A DNA stretch of 64,000 bases from Streptomyces sp. CG1. GTDB lineage: Bacteria > Actinomycetota > Actinomycetes > Streptomycetales > Streptomycetaceae. The DNA lies in assembly GCF_041080625.1 (NCBI RefSeq), contig NZ_CP163518.1, positions 6,069,501 to 6,133,500 on the forward strand. Reading direction: 5' to 3'. The position numbers were made by a program, and so were the translations under genes. Under the pieces are notes generated by a model. That model saw only the letters and a list, made by a program, of their open reading frames with translations. It had not been told where the DNA came from and ran no database searches. Positions 9,982 to 18,460 of the stretch are shown here, piece after piece. How positions within the stretch are numbered: position 1 is the first letter of the stretch; every line of letters starts with the position of its first letter.

Positions 9982-11322
9982 GTGACGGTGAGGATTCCCA
10001 GACTTGCTCAGTTGCTCGGCGCGGACTTCGACGGACTCGATCGAAGCCATCTGGTCGAGCTTTGCGACCAACGTGCGGCTGAAGACGTGGACCTGGACTT
10101 CAAGCAGGACAACACGTACACCAAGGACGCCGATGGACTGGACGAGTTCGCCAAGGACGTGACGGCCATGGCCAATGCGCGAGGCGGCCTGATCGTCGTC
10201 GGCGTCACCGAGAATGACCAGGGCAACGCGGAGCGTCTGAACCCCACCGCGATCAGCGACAAACTGCACAACCAACTCGTCCAGGCCCTACGCAGTCGTG
10301 TCTTCCCCTTCCTGCCCCCGGACTTCCGCATACGCCTGATCGCTGACAGTCCCACCACTCCGGAGTGTGGCTACATCCTGATCGGCGTTCCGCGTAGTCC
10401 GGTCGCCCCGCACGCCGTCCGCCCCACCGGAGGCAAGGGGCAGCAGCGGTACGGGTACGCGCGCCGTCTGGGCCGTACCACCGCCTGGCTGGACGAATCG
10501 GAGATCGCGGCCCTGTATCGCGACCGCTTCAAGCTGGCAGAAGACCACTCCCATCGGGTAACCGCACAGTTCGAAGACGACTGCGCATGGCTGGCTGCGC
10601 CCGTTGACGGCGGCATCAGACTGGACATTTCCCTGGTCCCCACGGGGCGAGCCGAGCGTCGCATAGACCGGAGTTTCCTCCAGGATGTGCGAGGGTTCCT
10701 CGGCGCATTGGCGCGTCCCGGGGGTGCACCGTCGGCCGCTCTGTCCCGCGACTTGCTGGGCCACGCCCCGGTGATACGCCGGGGCCGCATGCGGATCTCC
10801 GGACCTGGCGTCCACGCCGTCTGGCACTCCGACGGCAGTGCTCACCTTCAAGTCGACCTGACTTCGGAACCTGCGCCCACGGCAGAGGATGCAGCTGCCC
10901 CCGTGCTGAACCTCACTCGTCTGGAATGCAGCGTGCTCTACGGGCTTCATCTCGTGTGCGCCTATGCGGAGTGGGCCGGAGCCTACGGAGATGCCGATGT
11001 GCTCGCCGGCACTTCGTCTCCTGCCCAGGTGCTCCTAGACCGCACGCCGCTCAATGGAACCGCCCGCTTCGTGCCGGGGGTGCCGGTGCCGAGTGATACA
11101 GGAAGTCCGTGCCATCGCATCGGGTATCTGGAAGCCCTGTGCAATGGAAGCATGCAGCTGCGCACGATGGCTCACGCCATCTCGTCCGATCTGCTCGCCG
11201 ACTACGGTGTGTACGAACCGACTCTGCTGAGGCCAGACGCAACCGTGCGGTCGCAGCGCCTCGCACAGCGCGAGCGGGCCGAGATGGAAGCGTGGCTCGC
11301 GTCCACGTCGGACTCGAACTGA
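9982..11322 (+). CDS. AlbA_2 (Schlafen-like) domain protein
   Basis: This is a 446-aa protein with a GTG start. Residues about 25-150 form an AlbA_2/Schlafen-type domain: an acidic DLDFKQD motif, then NARGGLIVVGV, then a GYILIGVPRS strand. The C-terminal half is unrecognised. AlbA_2 proteins bind nucleic acid or act as nucleases or regulators and often sit in defence islands. This gene is transcribed divergently from the helicase-DUF1156-DUF499 operon, so a regulator or accessory effector of that system is the likely role. That role is inferred from context only. Confidence 0.75.
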   Translation: MTVRIPRLAQLLGADFDGLDRSHLVELCDQRAAEDVDLDFKQDNTYTKDADGLDEFAKDVTAMANARGGLIVVGVTENDQGNAERLNPTAISDKLHNQLVQALRSRVFPFLPPDFRIRLIADSPTTPECGYILIGVPRSPVAPHAVRPTGGKGQQRYGYARRLGRTTAWLDESEIAALYRDRFKLAEDHSHRVTAQFEDDCAWLAAPVDGGIRLDISLVPTGRAERRIDRSFLQDVRGFLGALARPGGAPSAALSRDLLGHAPVIRRGRMRISGPGVHAVWHSDGSAHLQVDLTSEPAPTAEDAAAPVLNLTRLECSVLYGLHLVCAYAEWAGAYGDADVLAGTSSPAQVLLDRTPLNGTARFVPGVPVPSDTGSPCHRIGYLEALCNGSMQLRTMAHAISSDLLADYGVYEPTLLRPDATVRSQRLAQRERAEMEAWLASTSDSN

Positions 11323-11341
11323 AACGATCTCAGATCGTTTC
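11321..11341. terminator. 10-1-10 perfect palindrome across the AlbA_2 stop codon
   Basis: GAAACGATCT and AGATCGTTTC flank a single C. The palindrome overlaps the last two bases of the TGA stop. The one-base centre makes it odd as a hairpin, so it could be a terminator or a protein-binding operator. Confidence 0.4.
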
Positions 11342-11511
11342 TGCGGGCAGGCGCGGTCTGTCGGTGGATTCCAAACCGTGATGTCGTGGGGCTGACCGGT
11401 GGCGATCACTGCGGTAATCGACATCTCGTCGGTTGATGTCCCCACCCCTCGTGCCTGCGGCGTCACAGGCCGCGGCCCAGCAGTCGTGACGGATTCCCTG
11501 GGGTTCCCCAG

Positions 11512-11561
11512 CACCCTGATCCGCCTGCGTCCCATCGGTCTGGGCACGGCGGATCAGGGTG
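11512..11561. terminator. Bidirectional terminator-like inverted repeat
   Basis: A perfect 14-bp inverted repeat, CACCCTGATCCGCC (11512-11525) and its complement (11548-11561), has a 22-nt loop. It lies between the converging AlbA_2 gene and the MerR-clamp gene. No U-tract is present, as is common in Streptomyces. Confidence 0.65.
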
Positions 11562-11570
11562 AACGTACCG

Positions 11571-12638
11571 TCAGTCCTCCAGGCGGACCGGCATAAGGAT
11601 CGAGAAGGTGCCCTCGTCGTCGGGTCGGCGGATCGCGATCGGCGTTGTGGGGGCGCCGAGCTCCAGAATCAGTCGGTCCCGGGCCCCGGCGGCCAGCGCG
11701 TTCAGCAGGAACTCACGGTTGACGGCGACGCGGTTCGGGTCTTCATCACCGTCGGTGCAGAGGGCCACCGTGCCGCCATCCTCCACCCTGAGCACGCTGA
11801 GGTCGTGCGCTCCGGCCTCTCCGGAACTGACAGGACCGGTCTCCAGGGCCTTCCGGAAGGCCGCCACCTCGACTACGGTGCGGCGCCCTGCGGCCTGAGG
11901 GAGGAGACGACGGTAGTCTGGGAAATCGTGGTCGAGGCACTGGCCGGCTGCCTGCCTGTCCCCGGCCTCCAATGTCATGCGGCCATCGTCGACAGAGAGT
12001 CGCACGGGTCCCGCGCTGTCCAATAGCGCCCGTATCGCATCGGCGAGCGGGGTAGGCACAATGACCTGCACTCGGCTCCCGTCGTACCCGGCGATACCGG
12101 CGTGCGCGACAGCCATTCGGTACCGGTCGGTGGCCACGACGTGGAGGCTCTCGCCCTCGATGTCGAACAGGACCCCGCCGAGCATCGGCAGCTCCGGGTC
12201 GGTGCTCGCTGCGAAACGGACCGTGTCCAGCGCAGCTGCCAGCTCGGCCGCGGAGATGGACAGCCGGGCGGTGGCGATGCGGAGCGAAGTCATGACGTTC
12301 TCCCTGTGATCGAGTAGTGCTCGGAGCGCGGAGAACTCGCTGCGGGCATCAGACAGTCCCTGTTCTAGGCGGCGCAGGTGCGCCTTGAGCAGTTTCCGGA
12401 CCAGATCGGTGTCCGCACCGGACCAACTGGCCAGCACCAGCCGGATGTCCGCCAGCGGCATCCCGGCTCGGCGCAAGTGGGCCAGCAGCCGGGCCTCTTC
12501 GAGCTGCTTGGGTGCGTACCAGCGGTATCCGCTCACCGGATCCACCCAGGCTGGGACCAGCACATCGGCACGGTCGTAGAACCGCAGGGCGCTCACGCCC
12601 AGGCCGCTGTTGCGGGCCATCTCGCCAATGCTGCGCAT
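11571..12638 (-). CDS. MerR regulator fused to a DNA-polymerase sliding-clamp-like domain
   Basis: This is a 355-aa protein. The ATG at 12638 was chosen because the MerR winged helix begins immediately (MRSIGEMARNSGLGVSALRFYD). Residues 1-70 are the MerR DNA-binding domain and about 75-115 a dimerisation helix. From about 120 to the end the sequence resembles DnaN beta-clamp domains, for example FDIEGESLHVVATDRYRMAVA and a C-terminal SILMPVRL strand typical of clamp C-termini. The fusion suggests that the clamp fold serves as an effector or oligomerisation module. It is not the replicative clamp, because it is too short for three clamp domains. Regulatory targets are unknown. Confidence 0.85.
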   Translation of the reverse strand: MRSIGEMARNSGLGVSALRFYDRADVLVPAWVDPVSGYRWYAPKQLEEARLLAHLRRAGMPLADIRLVLASWSGADTDLVRKLLKAHLRRLEQGLSDARSEFSALRALLDHRENVMTSLRIATARLSISAAELAAALDTVRFAASTDPELPMLGGVLFDIEGESLHVVATDRYRMAVAHAGIAGYDGSRVQVIVPTPLADAIRALLDSAGPVRLSVDDGRMTLEAGDRQAAGQCLDHDFPDYRRLLPQAAGRRTVVEVAAFRKALETGPVSSGEAGAHDLSVLRVEDGGTVALCTDGDEDPNRVAVNREFLLNALAAGARDRLILELGAPTTPIAIRRPDDEGTFSILMPVRLED

Positions 12639-13298
12639 GTCGTTCTCCACACCCAGCACTCTGGGCCCTGCACAAGGTCGAGGGTCAACTCGGCTCCGGA
12701 GTGGATCTCGCGACAGCGGACGACGGATGCTGCCGATCGACGGCACTGAGGCGGGACTGTTGGCAGAGGAGGCTGTCCGTCACCCCAGCGCCACCATGCC
12801 CGTAGTTATGGATCACAGTGGTGCCGTCCCCGAGACGGCCAGACTCGACCCGTACCTCAGAGCGCCTTGGCCGAGCGCCTACCCGATGCCCCAGGCGTCC
12901 GCTGGTCTCGGCTCGATCGCTGCGCAACACTCCACGATTGACGGCGGCCAGTAGAACGAACTGGCCGTTGGCACAGCGGCCCCGAGACGGACCGTTGGGA
13001 CTTGGGTGAGCTTCCGGCAGAAGGCCCGCGGAGGATACGAGATTCGAAGTCGTGAGGGGTTGCCCCCAACACGCTTTCCAAATGTTCGTCTGGGGGTCCG
13101 GAGGGGTTCGGGAACGTCCTGACCTGCGATGGAGCAGGTGAGGGCAGGGCCTCTGAATGGTGCCGGACGTGCGTGAATGAGACCAGAACTGAGACCATGG
13201 TTCATTCGGGAGGCCAAATGTGGCTGGTCGAATCGGCCCTGGTAGCGCCGAATGCCTCGGCCTTGCAGCGGCGGCGAATCTGTCTTGGCTAGCAGCCG
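12639..13298. other. Intergenic region with only a gene remnant
   Basis: This 660-bp stretch has no convincing gene. Apart from a short D-amino-acid-oxidase remnant at 12778-12890, I see no coding pattern, strong hairpin or repeat. It looks like decayed sequence between two minus-strand genes. Confidence 0.6.
12778..12890 (-). pseudogene. Remnant of a D-amino-acid-oxidase C-terminus
   Basis: The complement encodes RVGARPRR...VRVESGRLGDGTTVIHNYGHGGAGVT, which matches the C-terminal FAD-binding signature of the intact flavoprotein at 15700-16653 (VRVEEERWEDGTVIVHNYGHGG). No start, FAD N-terminus or catalytic core is present, so this is a short fossil of a paralogous oxidase. Confidence 0.75.
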
Positions 13299-14795
13299 CT
13301 ATTCGGCCTCGGCGTCTAGGTCGAGCGCCTCTTCCTCGACCGCGAGGTAGGTGTCTGCGGTCGCCGCCTCCAGAAATCCCTCCTCCCTTGGGAGTGCGAG
13401 GCGCGGAGCCAGATCGATGAGGTGCATCCAGGAGCCGCGGTCCCCCATCGTGAAACCGTCTCGTACGGACCGGAGCTGGTCGTCCCGCTGTTCCTCTCGA
13501 ACTTCTCGCACGTACTCCTGGAACTCGGCGACCCTTTCCTCGTACACGCGATCACTCATCTGTCGTCCGGGCAGCCGTGCGACTGTGCCGTCCGTGGGCT
13601 GAACTTCGCGGGGAAGTTCCTCCAGATATTTGGGCCGCTCTTCCCGGACCCGGGCGAAGACACGACGCTCCGCGTAGGCCAGTGCACGGCACGCGCCGTA
13701 CAGGCGCCGTGACATCCCGAGCATGAGATCCGTTCCCGGCAGTCGTCCCGCCAGCATGTCCAGGCCGTTCTGTTGCCTCACGGCCTCGTCCCCGGCATCA
13801 GCAGGGACGTGGCGGCGTAGCTCGGCCGTCGCGCGGTCGCTTTCCAGTAGTCGGATCAGATCTCCTCGCGCTGCCGATCCTTCCTCGGGCTTGCCGACAG
13901 CCGTGATGCGCAACCCGTCCCGGGGGAGCGATGTCAGCGCCAGATATGTCAGCATGCGCGACCGAGCGAGCTCCAGGAGCGCCTCGTCGTCCTGCTCCAG
14001 CGCTTCTTCGTCAGTGCCGCCACCAGGGCCGCCATCAGGGCCGCCACCGGAGTTTCCAGTCTTCGGTAGACCCTCGGCATCGATCATCATGAACAGACGC
14101 CGTTCCAAGCTGGTGCCGCACAGCACCTTCTGGTGCGTAACGGGCACAAGGGCGCCGACGTCCAGTTGCTTCGCTCCCTTGATCCGGGGACGCAGGCCGA
14201 GCCGACGGCTCCCTTTCGCCTCGACCAGCCAGAGCTCGGACGTGGCAGGGTGCGTGCCGAACAGGTCCGGCAGGCTGGACGTCTTGGCCCAGCCGGGTGC
14301 CGCACCCTGTGGTATCGCGCTCTCGGCGTGCGTGGTGGGACCGAGCCCCATCAGCCGGCAGGCCCACTCGGCCATCGTCATGCCGACGTGGTAGCCGAAG
14401 GCGCTACGAGTCGAACTCTCAGTCCCGTGGGAGTAGACGACGCTGGGCACGACCTCGCGCCCGGCGCGGACGAGGTAGGCCGAGAGGGGGTACCGGCGGG
14501 CCATGATCTCGCGGCGTGCGAGACGGGGGGTGGCGGTGATCCAAGGGCCGATGTTCCGTCCGACGGTGGTCGTGGCGTCGAGGAGGGCACGCCACGTCGT
14601 CCCGACCAGATACGTGCCGTCTGCAGGGATGCCAGCGCCCTTGGGCCAGGGCTGGTGGGCCGAAGCCACCTGTGCGGGGGAAGGCCGTGGCGCTGGGGTC
14701 AGCGGGGAGCTGCGGTGGAGGAACACGGGGACGTCGAAGGCGTCGGGCGCGGATATCGGGGTGTCCGCGGTCCCCGCCCAGGCAGGCGGCTGCAT
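13299..14795 (-). CDS. Hypothetical protein, possible nuclease-fold core
   Basis: This is a 498-aa protein that I do not assign to a family. It is soluble and charged, with a low-complexity Gly/Pro/Asp stretch (about residues 248-265) separating two halves. The N-terminal half contains SELWLVEAKGSRRLG, an E-x-K pattern of the kind found in PD-(D/E)xK nucleases, but I could not place the upstream acidic residue. The C-terminal half is helical and rich in Arg/Glu. It stands alone between decayed genes. Confidence 0.6.
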   Translation of the reverse strand: MQPPAWAGTADTPISAPDAFDVPVFLHRSSPLTPAPRPSPAQVASAHQPWPKGAGIPADGTYLVGTTWRALLDATTTVGRNIGPWITATPRLARREIMARRYPLSAYLVRAGREVVPSVVYSHGTESSTRSAFGYHVGMTMAEWACRLMGLGPTTHAESAIPQGAAPGWAKTSSLPDLFGTHPATSELWLVEAKGSRRLGLRPRIKGAKQLDVGALVPVTHQKVLCGTSLERRLFMMIDAEGLPKTGNSGGGPDGGPGGGTDEEALEQDDEALLELARSRMLTYLALTSLPRDGLRITAVGKPEEGSAARGDLIRLLESDRATAELRRHVPADAGDEAVRQQNGLDMLAGRLPGTDLMLGMSRRLYGACRALAYAERRVFARVREERPKYLEELPREVQPTDGTVARLPGRQMSDRVYEERVAEFQEYVREVREEQRDDQLRSVRDGFTMGDRGSWMHLIDLAPRLALPREEGFLEAATADTYLAVEEEALDLDAEAE

Positions 14796-14881
14796 GCGCT
14801 CACTGTGCCACTGGCTCGCGTGGCCGCGTGCGGCGGGGCGCTCGGCGAGGCAGGTCGGGTCTGATAGCGACTCTTGTTCGG

Positions 14882-15330
14882 TTACTCCAGTGCCCTCCGC
14901 ACCGCGTCAACCAGCAACGACGCGCGCGCATCGTCGGCACCCCCAATGACGTGATTCATCACGTAGCCGAAGGCGATGCCGTGTTCCGCGTCGGCGAAGC
15001 CGAGTGAGCCGCCTCGGCCGGTGTGGCCGAAGGAGTCCTGCCCGGTCATGGGGTTGCCTTCGGTGGGCAGCTGGTATCCGGAGCTGAACCGGCTCGGCGC
15101 TACCAGCACTTGGTCCTTCCCGTTGGTCTGCTCCTTGGTGGCCGAGGCGAGGGTCTCCGGGGTGAGCACGCGTACTCCGTCCACTTCGCCGATCAACGCC
15201 GCGTACATGCGTGCCAGCGCACGTGCGGTGCCGATACCGTTGGAGGCCGGGAGTTCCGCGGTCTGCACCTCGGGGGAGTCGAAGTCGATCGCGGCCGGGT
15301 CGGTGGCCTCATCCAAATGGGTCGCGCCCA
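14882..15330 (-). pseudogene. C-terminal fragment of a class C beta-lactamase-like serine hydrolase
   Basis: The fragment (about 145-150 codons) carries the late part of the beta-lactamase/EstB fold: ASNGIGTARALARMYA, then FGHTGRGGSLGFAD (the HTG motif replacing KTG) and a terminal helix. The catalytic SxxK and YxN elements that should lie upstream are missing. The frame runs on past a possible ATG at 15316 to about 15330, then homology ends abruptly next to a fragment of a different gene on the other strand. It is therefore a truncated remnant. Confidence 0.75.
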
Positions 15331-15394
15331 GCAGAAGGCGGACAGGGGCAAGAAGAGCCGTCTCTTCCTCGCCCAGGGCACCGAGATGCTCAGA

Positions 15395-15689
15395 TTCGGG
15401 GGCCTACGACGTCCCACGCGGCGACCCGAGCCAGCGCAGGGCCATGTTCGAGGGGGCCTGGCTGGCACTGGGCCACAGCGCTCACGGAGACCTGGAGGCG
15501 GCTTGCGAGATCGGACAGATCGTTGCTGACCGCCTCGAAGTCGTACGCTCACCTCGCAGCGCCGTGCTGCTCCACCAACTCGCCTCAGACCTCCGCCGTC
15601 GGCAGCGCAACCCTCACGTGCGCGGCTTCCTGCCGGCCCTGGAGAGCGCCCTCACCCAACACGCCCCGTTGACGCCACCCGGCCGTTAG
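15395..15689 (+). pseudogene. C-terminal fragment of a Streptomyces XRE/TPR-type regulator
   Basis: The plus-strand frame ending at 15689 contains MFEGAWLALGHSAHGDLEAAC and HQLASDLRRRQRNPHVRGF. This resembles the C-terminal TPR-like region of Streptomyces XRE-family regulators. The N-terminal helix-turn-helix is missing; upstream of about 15395 the frame is only the shadow of the hydrolase fragment. The stop lies 10 bp before the flavoprotein start, suggesting that an intact regulator once preceded the oxidase. Confidence 0.55.
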
Positions 15690-15699
15690 GGTCGGAGCC

Positions 15700-16653
15700 A
15701 TGACCGCAGGGGAGCGCGTTGTCGTTGTCGGGGCTGGGGTGGCAGGGCTCACCACGGCCGTCGTTCTCGCCGAGGCCGGGACTCCGGTGCACGTGATCGC
15801 CGAGCAGGTGCCCGGTATCACGTCGCTGGCAGCCGGTGCGATGTGGGGCCCGTACCTGGTCGAGCCGAAGGATAAGGTTGACCAGTGGGGACGGCGGTCT
15901 CTGGAGATCTTCCGGAAGCTGGCCGAGGACGCGACAACGGGCGTCCGGCTCACCGGTGGCATCGAAGCATCCCGCACGGCCGAGGCCGCGCCGGACTGGG
16001 CCACGACTCTGCCCGGTTTCCGGCCGTGCCAGCCGGCCGAACTTCCGGCCGGGTTCACAGCGGGTTACCGGTTCAACGTGCCGCTGATCGACATGCCCGT
16101 CTATCTCGACTACCTCCTGCGCCGACTGCGCGACGCCGGAGGAGCAGTCGAGCGGCGACGGCTGGCCTTGCTCGCGGATGCCGGTCCAGCCTCGGTGATC
16201 GTCAACTGCGCGGGCCTCGGCGCACACGACCTGGTTCCGGACCCTGACCTCCGGCCCATCCGTGGCCAGCACGTCGTCGTCACCAACCCGGGGCTGACCG
16301 AGTTCTTCTCCGAGGACACCGGCCCCTCGCCGGACCTGCTGTGCATCTACCCCCACGGCGACACCGCCGTCCTGGGCGGCACCTCCATCGACGACGAGGG
16401 CGACCTCGCTCCTGACGAAAAGGCGGCGGCCGGCATCCTCGCCCGCTGTGCCGAGGTCGCACCCCGCCTCTCCCAGGCCCGCGTCCTAGAACACAGGATC
16501 GGCGCTCGACCGACCCGTGCCACGGTCCGTGTGGAGGAGGAGCGGTGGGAAGACGGCACCGTGATCGTGCACAACTACGGGCACGGGGGCGCTGGCGTCA
16601 CGCTGTCGTGGGGGTGCGCCGAGGAAACTCGGGACCTGCTTTCCGTCAAATGA
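15700..16653 (+). CDS. FAD-dependent D-amino-acid-oxidase-like protein
   Basis: This is a 317-aa protein with an ATG start. The N-terminal Rossmann FAD motif is VVVVGAGVAGLTTAVVLAEAG (G-x-G-x-x-G). The middle has AGAMWGPYLV and the RPIRGQHVVV strand of the DAO family. The C-terminus carries NYGHGGAGVTLSWGCA, the conserved FAD-contact signature. Length matches D-amino-acid oxidases (about 310-350 aa), which oxidatively deaminate D-amino acids to 2-oxo acids, ammonia and hydrogen peroxide. The substrate cannot be set from sequence. A remnant of a second copy lies at 12778-12890. Confidence 0.85.
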   Translation: MTAGERVVVVGAGVAGLTTAVVLAEAGTPVHVIAEQVPGITSLAAGAMWGPYLVEPKDKVDQWGRRSLEIFRKLAEDATTGVRLTGGIEASRTAEAAPDWATTLPGFRPCQPAELPAGFTAGYRFNVPLIDMPVYLDYLLRRLRDAGGAVERRRLALLADAGPASVIVNCAGLGAHDLVPDPDLRPIRGQHVVVTNPGLTEFFSEDTGPSPDLLCIYPHGDTAVLGGTSIDDEGDLAPDEKAAAGILARCAEVAPRLSQARVLEHRIGARPTRATVRVEEERWEDGTVIVHNYGHGGAGVTLSWGCAEETRDLLSVK

Positions 16654-16689
16654 CCTGAGATTCCTGGGACCGTGGGTGCGGGGGCTTTT

Positions 16690-16950
16690 CGTGACGTTGA
16701 CGCCGCCGCGTGCCAGAACTTGGGGCCCAATCGGCCGGACGCCGGTCGTGTGAGTACCCAGCCGAGGCGCCGGACGCGTGTCGATGGCAGGTATGACCTG
16801 CTACAAGCCAGGTGAGCGGTCCCGGCTGATCTACGCTATCCGCGAGTACAGGGGCCGCAAGGACGAGCGGAAGGGCTTCGGCTGGCGCGACTTCCGTGAC
16901 CTGATCGTTCGTGCTCGGATCCAGCTCGGCGGTCCGATCGTTCTGGCCCT
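16690..16950 (+). pseudogene. IS630-family transposase fragment
   Basis: The frame reads LTPPRARTWGPIGRTPVV, then a TGA, then GRVSMAGMTCYKPGERSRL and GFGWRDFRDLIVRARIQLGG, the central part of a Streptomyces IS630 DDE transposase. It has an in-frame stop, lacks both ends of the gene, and breaks off just before the DN motif that should follow GGPIVL. The open part is now fused in frame to the terminase fragment. Confidence 0.8.
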
Positions 16951-16964
16951 GTGGAAGCAGTGGA

Positions 16965-17578
16965 TGTTCGAAGTCGAGGGCTTCCGCATCGCCCGACCCG
17001 CGGTCCCGCCGCTTGAACGCCTCGTGGTCGCCGTGGCCCCGGCCGTGACCACCACGGACAGCGCGAACTTCACCGCGTTCACGATAGCCGACCGCTCCTA
17101 CCCGCTGGAGCAGATGTACGGCGACCGCCGCCCACGCGGCTATGTCCTCCACGCCGAACAGGACCGCCACACGCCGACGGCCGCAATGCGGCGCGCCGCC
17201 GCCCTTTACCACGAGCACCAGGCCGACTGCGTGGTCATCGAGGCCAACAACGGCGGCGACTACCTGCCTGCCCTCCTCGCCGAGGTCGATCCCACGGTCC
17301 CGTGCCGCGTCGTCCACGCCACCCGCGGTAAGCGAGCCCGCGCAGCTCCGGTCGCGATGCTCTACGAGCAGTCACGCATCAGCCACGCCGGCCAGCCCCG
17401 CACCTTCGCGGTGCTGGAGGAGCAGATGACGACGTACGTCGGGGCCTCCGAAGCCGAGGAGAAATCCCCTGACCTGCTGGACTCCTGTGTGTGGGCGCTC
17501 ACTGACCTCTTCCTCGACGCCAGCGGGACAGCAGCCCCTGGGCGTGCGTCCGATGGCCGTCTCGCAGGTCGAGGCTGA
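16965..17578 (+). pseudogene. Phage terminase large subunit, C-terminal nuclease fragment
   Basis: About 200 codons match the RNase H-like nuclease half of actinophage terminases: LERLVVAVAPAVTTTDSA, VVIEANNGGDYLPALL, RGKRARAAPVAMLYEQ, then PDLLDSCVWALTDLFLD. The ATPase half is gone, replaced by the IS630 scrap. The first nuclease Asp, normally AVDPAV, reads AVAPAV, so even this domain is catalytically dead. The open frame from 16778 is a chance fusion of the two remnants. Confidence 0.8.
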
Positions 17579-17654
17579 GGTGACCTACGAGACAGCGAGC
17601 GAAGAGGCTCGCTGCAGGAGGCACGCCGCGGGAATGGCCGATGAGGCCGCTCCC

Positions 17655-17888
17655 TCACCATTCGATCGCGCGATGGGCAAGAGCCCGGTCCACCACTGCC
17701 TCTGCAGGCAAGGGAGGGTTCGAGTGGTAGATGAGGTCGGAGATCCGAGGATGCAGAACAATCGCCTTCAGCTCCTCCAAGAGGTGATCTTCCTCCTCTT
17801 CGGGAAGAGTCGCATCGATCAGCTGCTGAACCATGTGAATCAGATCCTCACGCGACGTGCGAGAGTTCTTCGTAGATGCGTAATTCAC
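17655..17888 (-). CDS. Colicin E-type/pyocin immunity-like protein
   Basis: This is a 77-aa acidic protein starting at ATG 17888. It resembles the small immunity proteins of nuclease colicins (Im7/Im9 family): SREDLIHMVQQLIDA, a run of Glu residues, then HPRISDLIYHS, matching the family's HPxxSDLIYY signature, and a C-terminal helix. Such proteins bind and block HNH-type DNase toxins. It is the last gene of the Rhs cassette, 7 bp after the SUKH gene stop. Because the Rhs toxin next door is not an obvious HNH enzyme, this may be a stockpiled immunity gene against a competitor's toxin. Confidence 0.75.
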   Translation of the reverse strand: MNYASTKNSRTSREDLIHMVQQLIDATLPEEEEDHLLEELKAIVLHPRISDLIYHSNPPLPAEAVVDRALAHRAIEW

Positions 17889-17895
17889 GTGACGG

Positions 17896-18435
17896 TTACT
17901 CGAGAATGTCGTCGTTGGAATCGAAGCTGTGGGTGTCCAGGGGCAGCTCAGCGAAGTACTCGGTCTCGGCCTCCCCGGTCAGCAGGGAAAGAAGAAAGGG
18001 GACGCACTGGCTGGCGTGGTGTTCCCATTCCGGGCCTCGGCCTTCGTTGAGCATGACCGTCCACTCGTTCGGCTTCTGCCCCGGCTGACGCAGCCAGTAC
18101 AGGTACATGCCGCTTTCCTCGACGTAGGCCCAGGGCAGAACCTGCGCGTCGGCGTCCTGAAGTTCCGCCGGCTTGGCTTCGGTCTCCCACAGGTCGACGA
18201 GGATCTCCGCGCGCTCCGTGGCCTGATGAAGAAGGTTGTAGTCCTCGTCTGGGCACTCCGGGTCCAGGAGCCAGACGGTCTCGTCGAAGACACCGCCTCC
18301 ATAGGTTTCGACGAGTTCCTTGTAGTCGTCCGGCAGGGGCGTACCGAGTTGCCGCTCGGCGGCCGCCCAGTCGCGTGAACGGCGCGGGGTACCCGGGGGG
18401 ACCATCTCAGCGAGGCGTTCCACGGCAGGGTGCAT
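17896..18435 (-). CDS. SMI1/KNR4 (SUKH) family immunity protein
   Basis: This is a 179-aa protein starting at ATG 18435, 25 bp after the Rhs toxin stop. The N-terminal RDWAAAERQLGTPLPDDYKELVETYGGG is the standard SUKH opening, and the C-terminus is very acidic. SUKH proteins are broad immunity proteins in polymorphic toxin systems. The position directly downstream of the toxin makes this the likely cognate immunity protein. Confidence 0.85.
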   Translation of the reverse strand: MHPAVERLAEMVPPGTPRRSRDWAAAERQLGTPLPDDYKELVETYGGGVFDETVWLLDPECPDEDYNLLHQATERAEILVDLWETEAKPAELQDADAQVLPWAYVEESGMYLYWLRQPGQKPNEWTVMLNEGRGPEWEHHASQCVPFLLSLLTGEAETEYFAELPLDTHSFDSNDDILE

Positions 18436-18460
18436 GGCGGCCGGATCCTTTCTGCAGGTG

